The position numbers and the translations under genes are program-made. Of a DNA stretch of 5,234 bases, positions 5,046 to 5,234 are shown one piece after another; position 1 is the stretch's first letter, and every line of letters starts with the position of its first letter. Origin of the DNA: Bacillota bacterium. GTDB lineage: Bacteria; Bacillota; Clostridia; Lutisporales; Lutisporaceae. The notes under the pieces are model-generated. The model was not told where the DNA came from and searched no databases. It saw only the letters and a program-made list of their open reading frames with translations. The stretch covers positions 1-5,234 of the forward strand of contig JAEXXN010000263.1 in the NCBI GenBank assembly GCA_023405875.1, given 5' to 3'.

Positions 5046-5234
5046 TTGGAAACATTGAGGCTAGGCTCAAGAGGACCTAATGTAAATCTTATACAAAGCC
5101 TTTTGGCCAGGATAGGCTATAAGCCCGGTGCTATCGATGGAATTTTCGGACAGCAGACAAGGGAAGCTGTAAGAGAGTTTCAACTGGATAACGGCCTTGA
5201 ACCTGACGGCATAGTAGGGCCTCTTGTCTGGAAC
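5046..5234 (+). CDS. Protein with N-terminal peptidoglycan-binding domain (5' part only)
   Basis: The first 63 residues form a nearly complete PG_binding_1 domain: LRLGSRGPNVNLIQSLLARIGY (4-25), then DGIFGQQTREAVREFQ (31-46) and GLEPDGIVGPLVWN (50-63). Such domains anchor wall-acting enzymes to peptidoglycan. TTG 5046 is the only plausible start: AGGGG (5034-5038) stands 7 nt upstream and the domain begins at once. There is therefore no signal peptide. In Clostridia this opening (no signal, domain at residue 4) is familiar from proteins whose later part is a LysM, M14-type gamma-glutamyl-diaminopimelate peptidase or cell-wall hydrolase, but the catalytic part lies beyond the window and is not claimed. 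The gene follows the AbrB terminator and is separately transcribed; its promoter is not clear. Confidence 0.88.
   Translation, partial: METLRLGSRGPNVNLIQSLLARIGYKPGAIDGIFGQQTREAVREFQLDNGLEPDGIVGPLVWN

Noticed and set aside
1..5234. A new defence, mobile or biosynthetic system
   Set aside because: All neighbours are ordinary chromosomal housekeeping, stress or envelope genes; no nuclease, transposase, toxin-antitoxin pair or repeat array is present.

Overview
The window looks like chromosomal DNA of a low- to moderate-GC anaerobic Gram-positive bacterium of the class Clostridia. The evidence is the set of strong AGGAGG-type ribosome binding sites, TTGACA/TATAAT-type promoters, a stand-alone class A flavodiiron protein, a short AbrB protein with a C-terminal zinc ribbon, and a diderm-unlike lipoprotein signal. 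The exact genus cannot be fixed from the sequence alone. All credible genes lie on the + strand; I see no RNA gene, CRISPR array, IS element, phage gene or att site.

Layout. (1) Positions 1-1556: the end of a thiamin-salvage operon. It holds the C-terminus of a membrane protein, probably the hydroxymethylpyrimidine permease CytX, then thiM (hydroxyethylthiazole kinase) and thiE (thiamin-phosphate synthase). The three frames overlap end to start, so they should be co-translated. The genes import one thiamin moiety, phosphorylate the other, and join the two. Their promoter (and any TPP riboswitch) lies upstream of the window. (2) Positions 1557-1780: a 224-bp regulatory gap with a good Fur/PerR-type box placed inside a candidate promoter, a second sigma-A-type promoter and a 12-bp palindrome in the leader. 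(3) Positions 1781-3320: a two-gene operon, a YbjQ/UPF0145 protein followed 28 bp later by a flavodiiron protein (FprA) that reduces O2 and/or NO; a 14-bp perfect hairpin closes it. (4) Positions 3321-3574: a gap with a 7-1-7 palindrome next to a TATAAT box. (5) Positions 3575-4516: a lipoprotein of unrecognised family with a possible internal duplication, closed by an intrinsic terminator. (6) Positions 4582-4972: a small AbrB-like regulator behind a TTGACA promoter and a 14-bp tandem repeat, with its own terminator. It has lost all four arginines known to bind DNA in Bacillus AbrB. (7) Positions 5046-5234: the start of a gene with an N-terminal peptidoglycan-binding domain, cut by the window end.

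I found no wholly new multi-gene system. The most distinctive items are the arginine-less AbrB/zinc-ribbon protein with its tandem upstream repeat, the predicted metal/peroxide-regulated ybjQ-fprA operon, and the unclassified lipoprotein.
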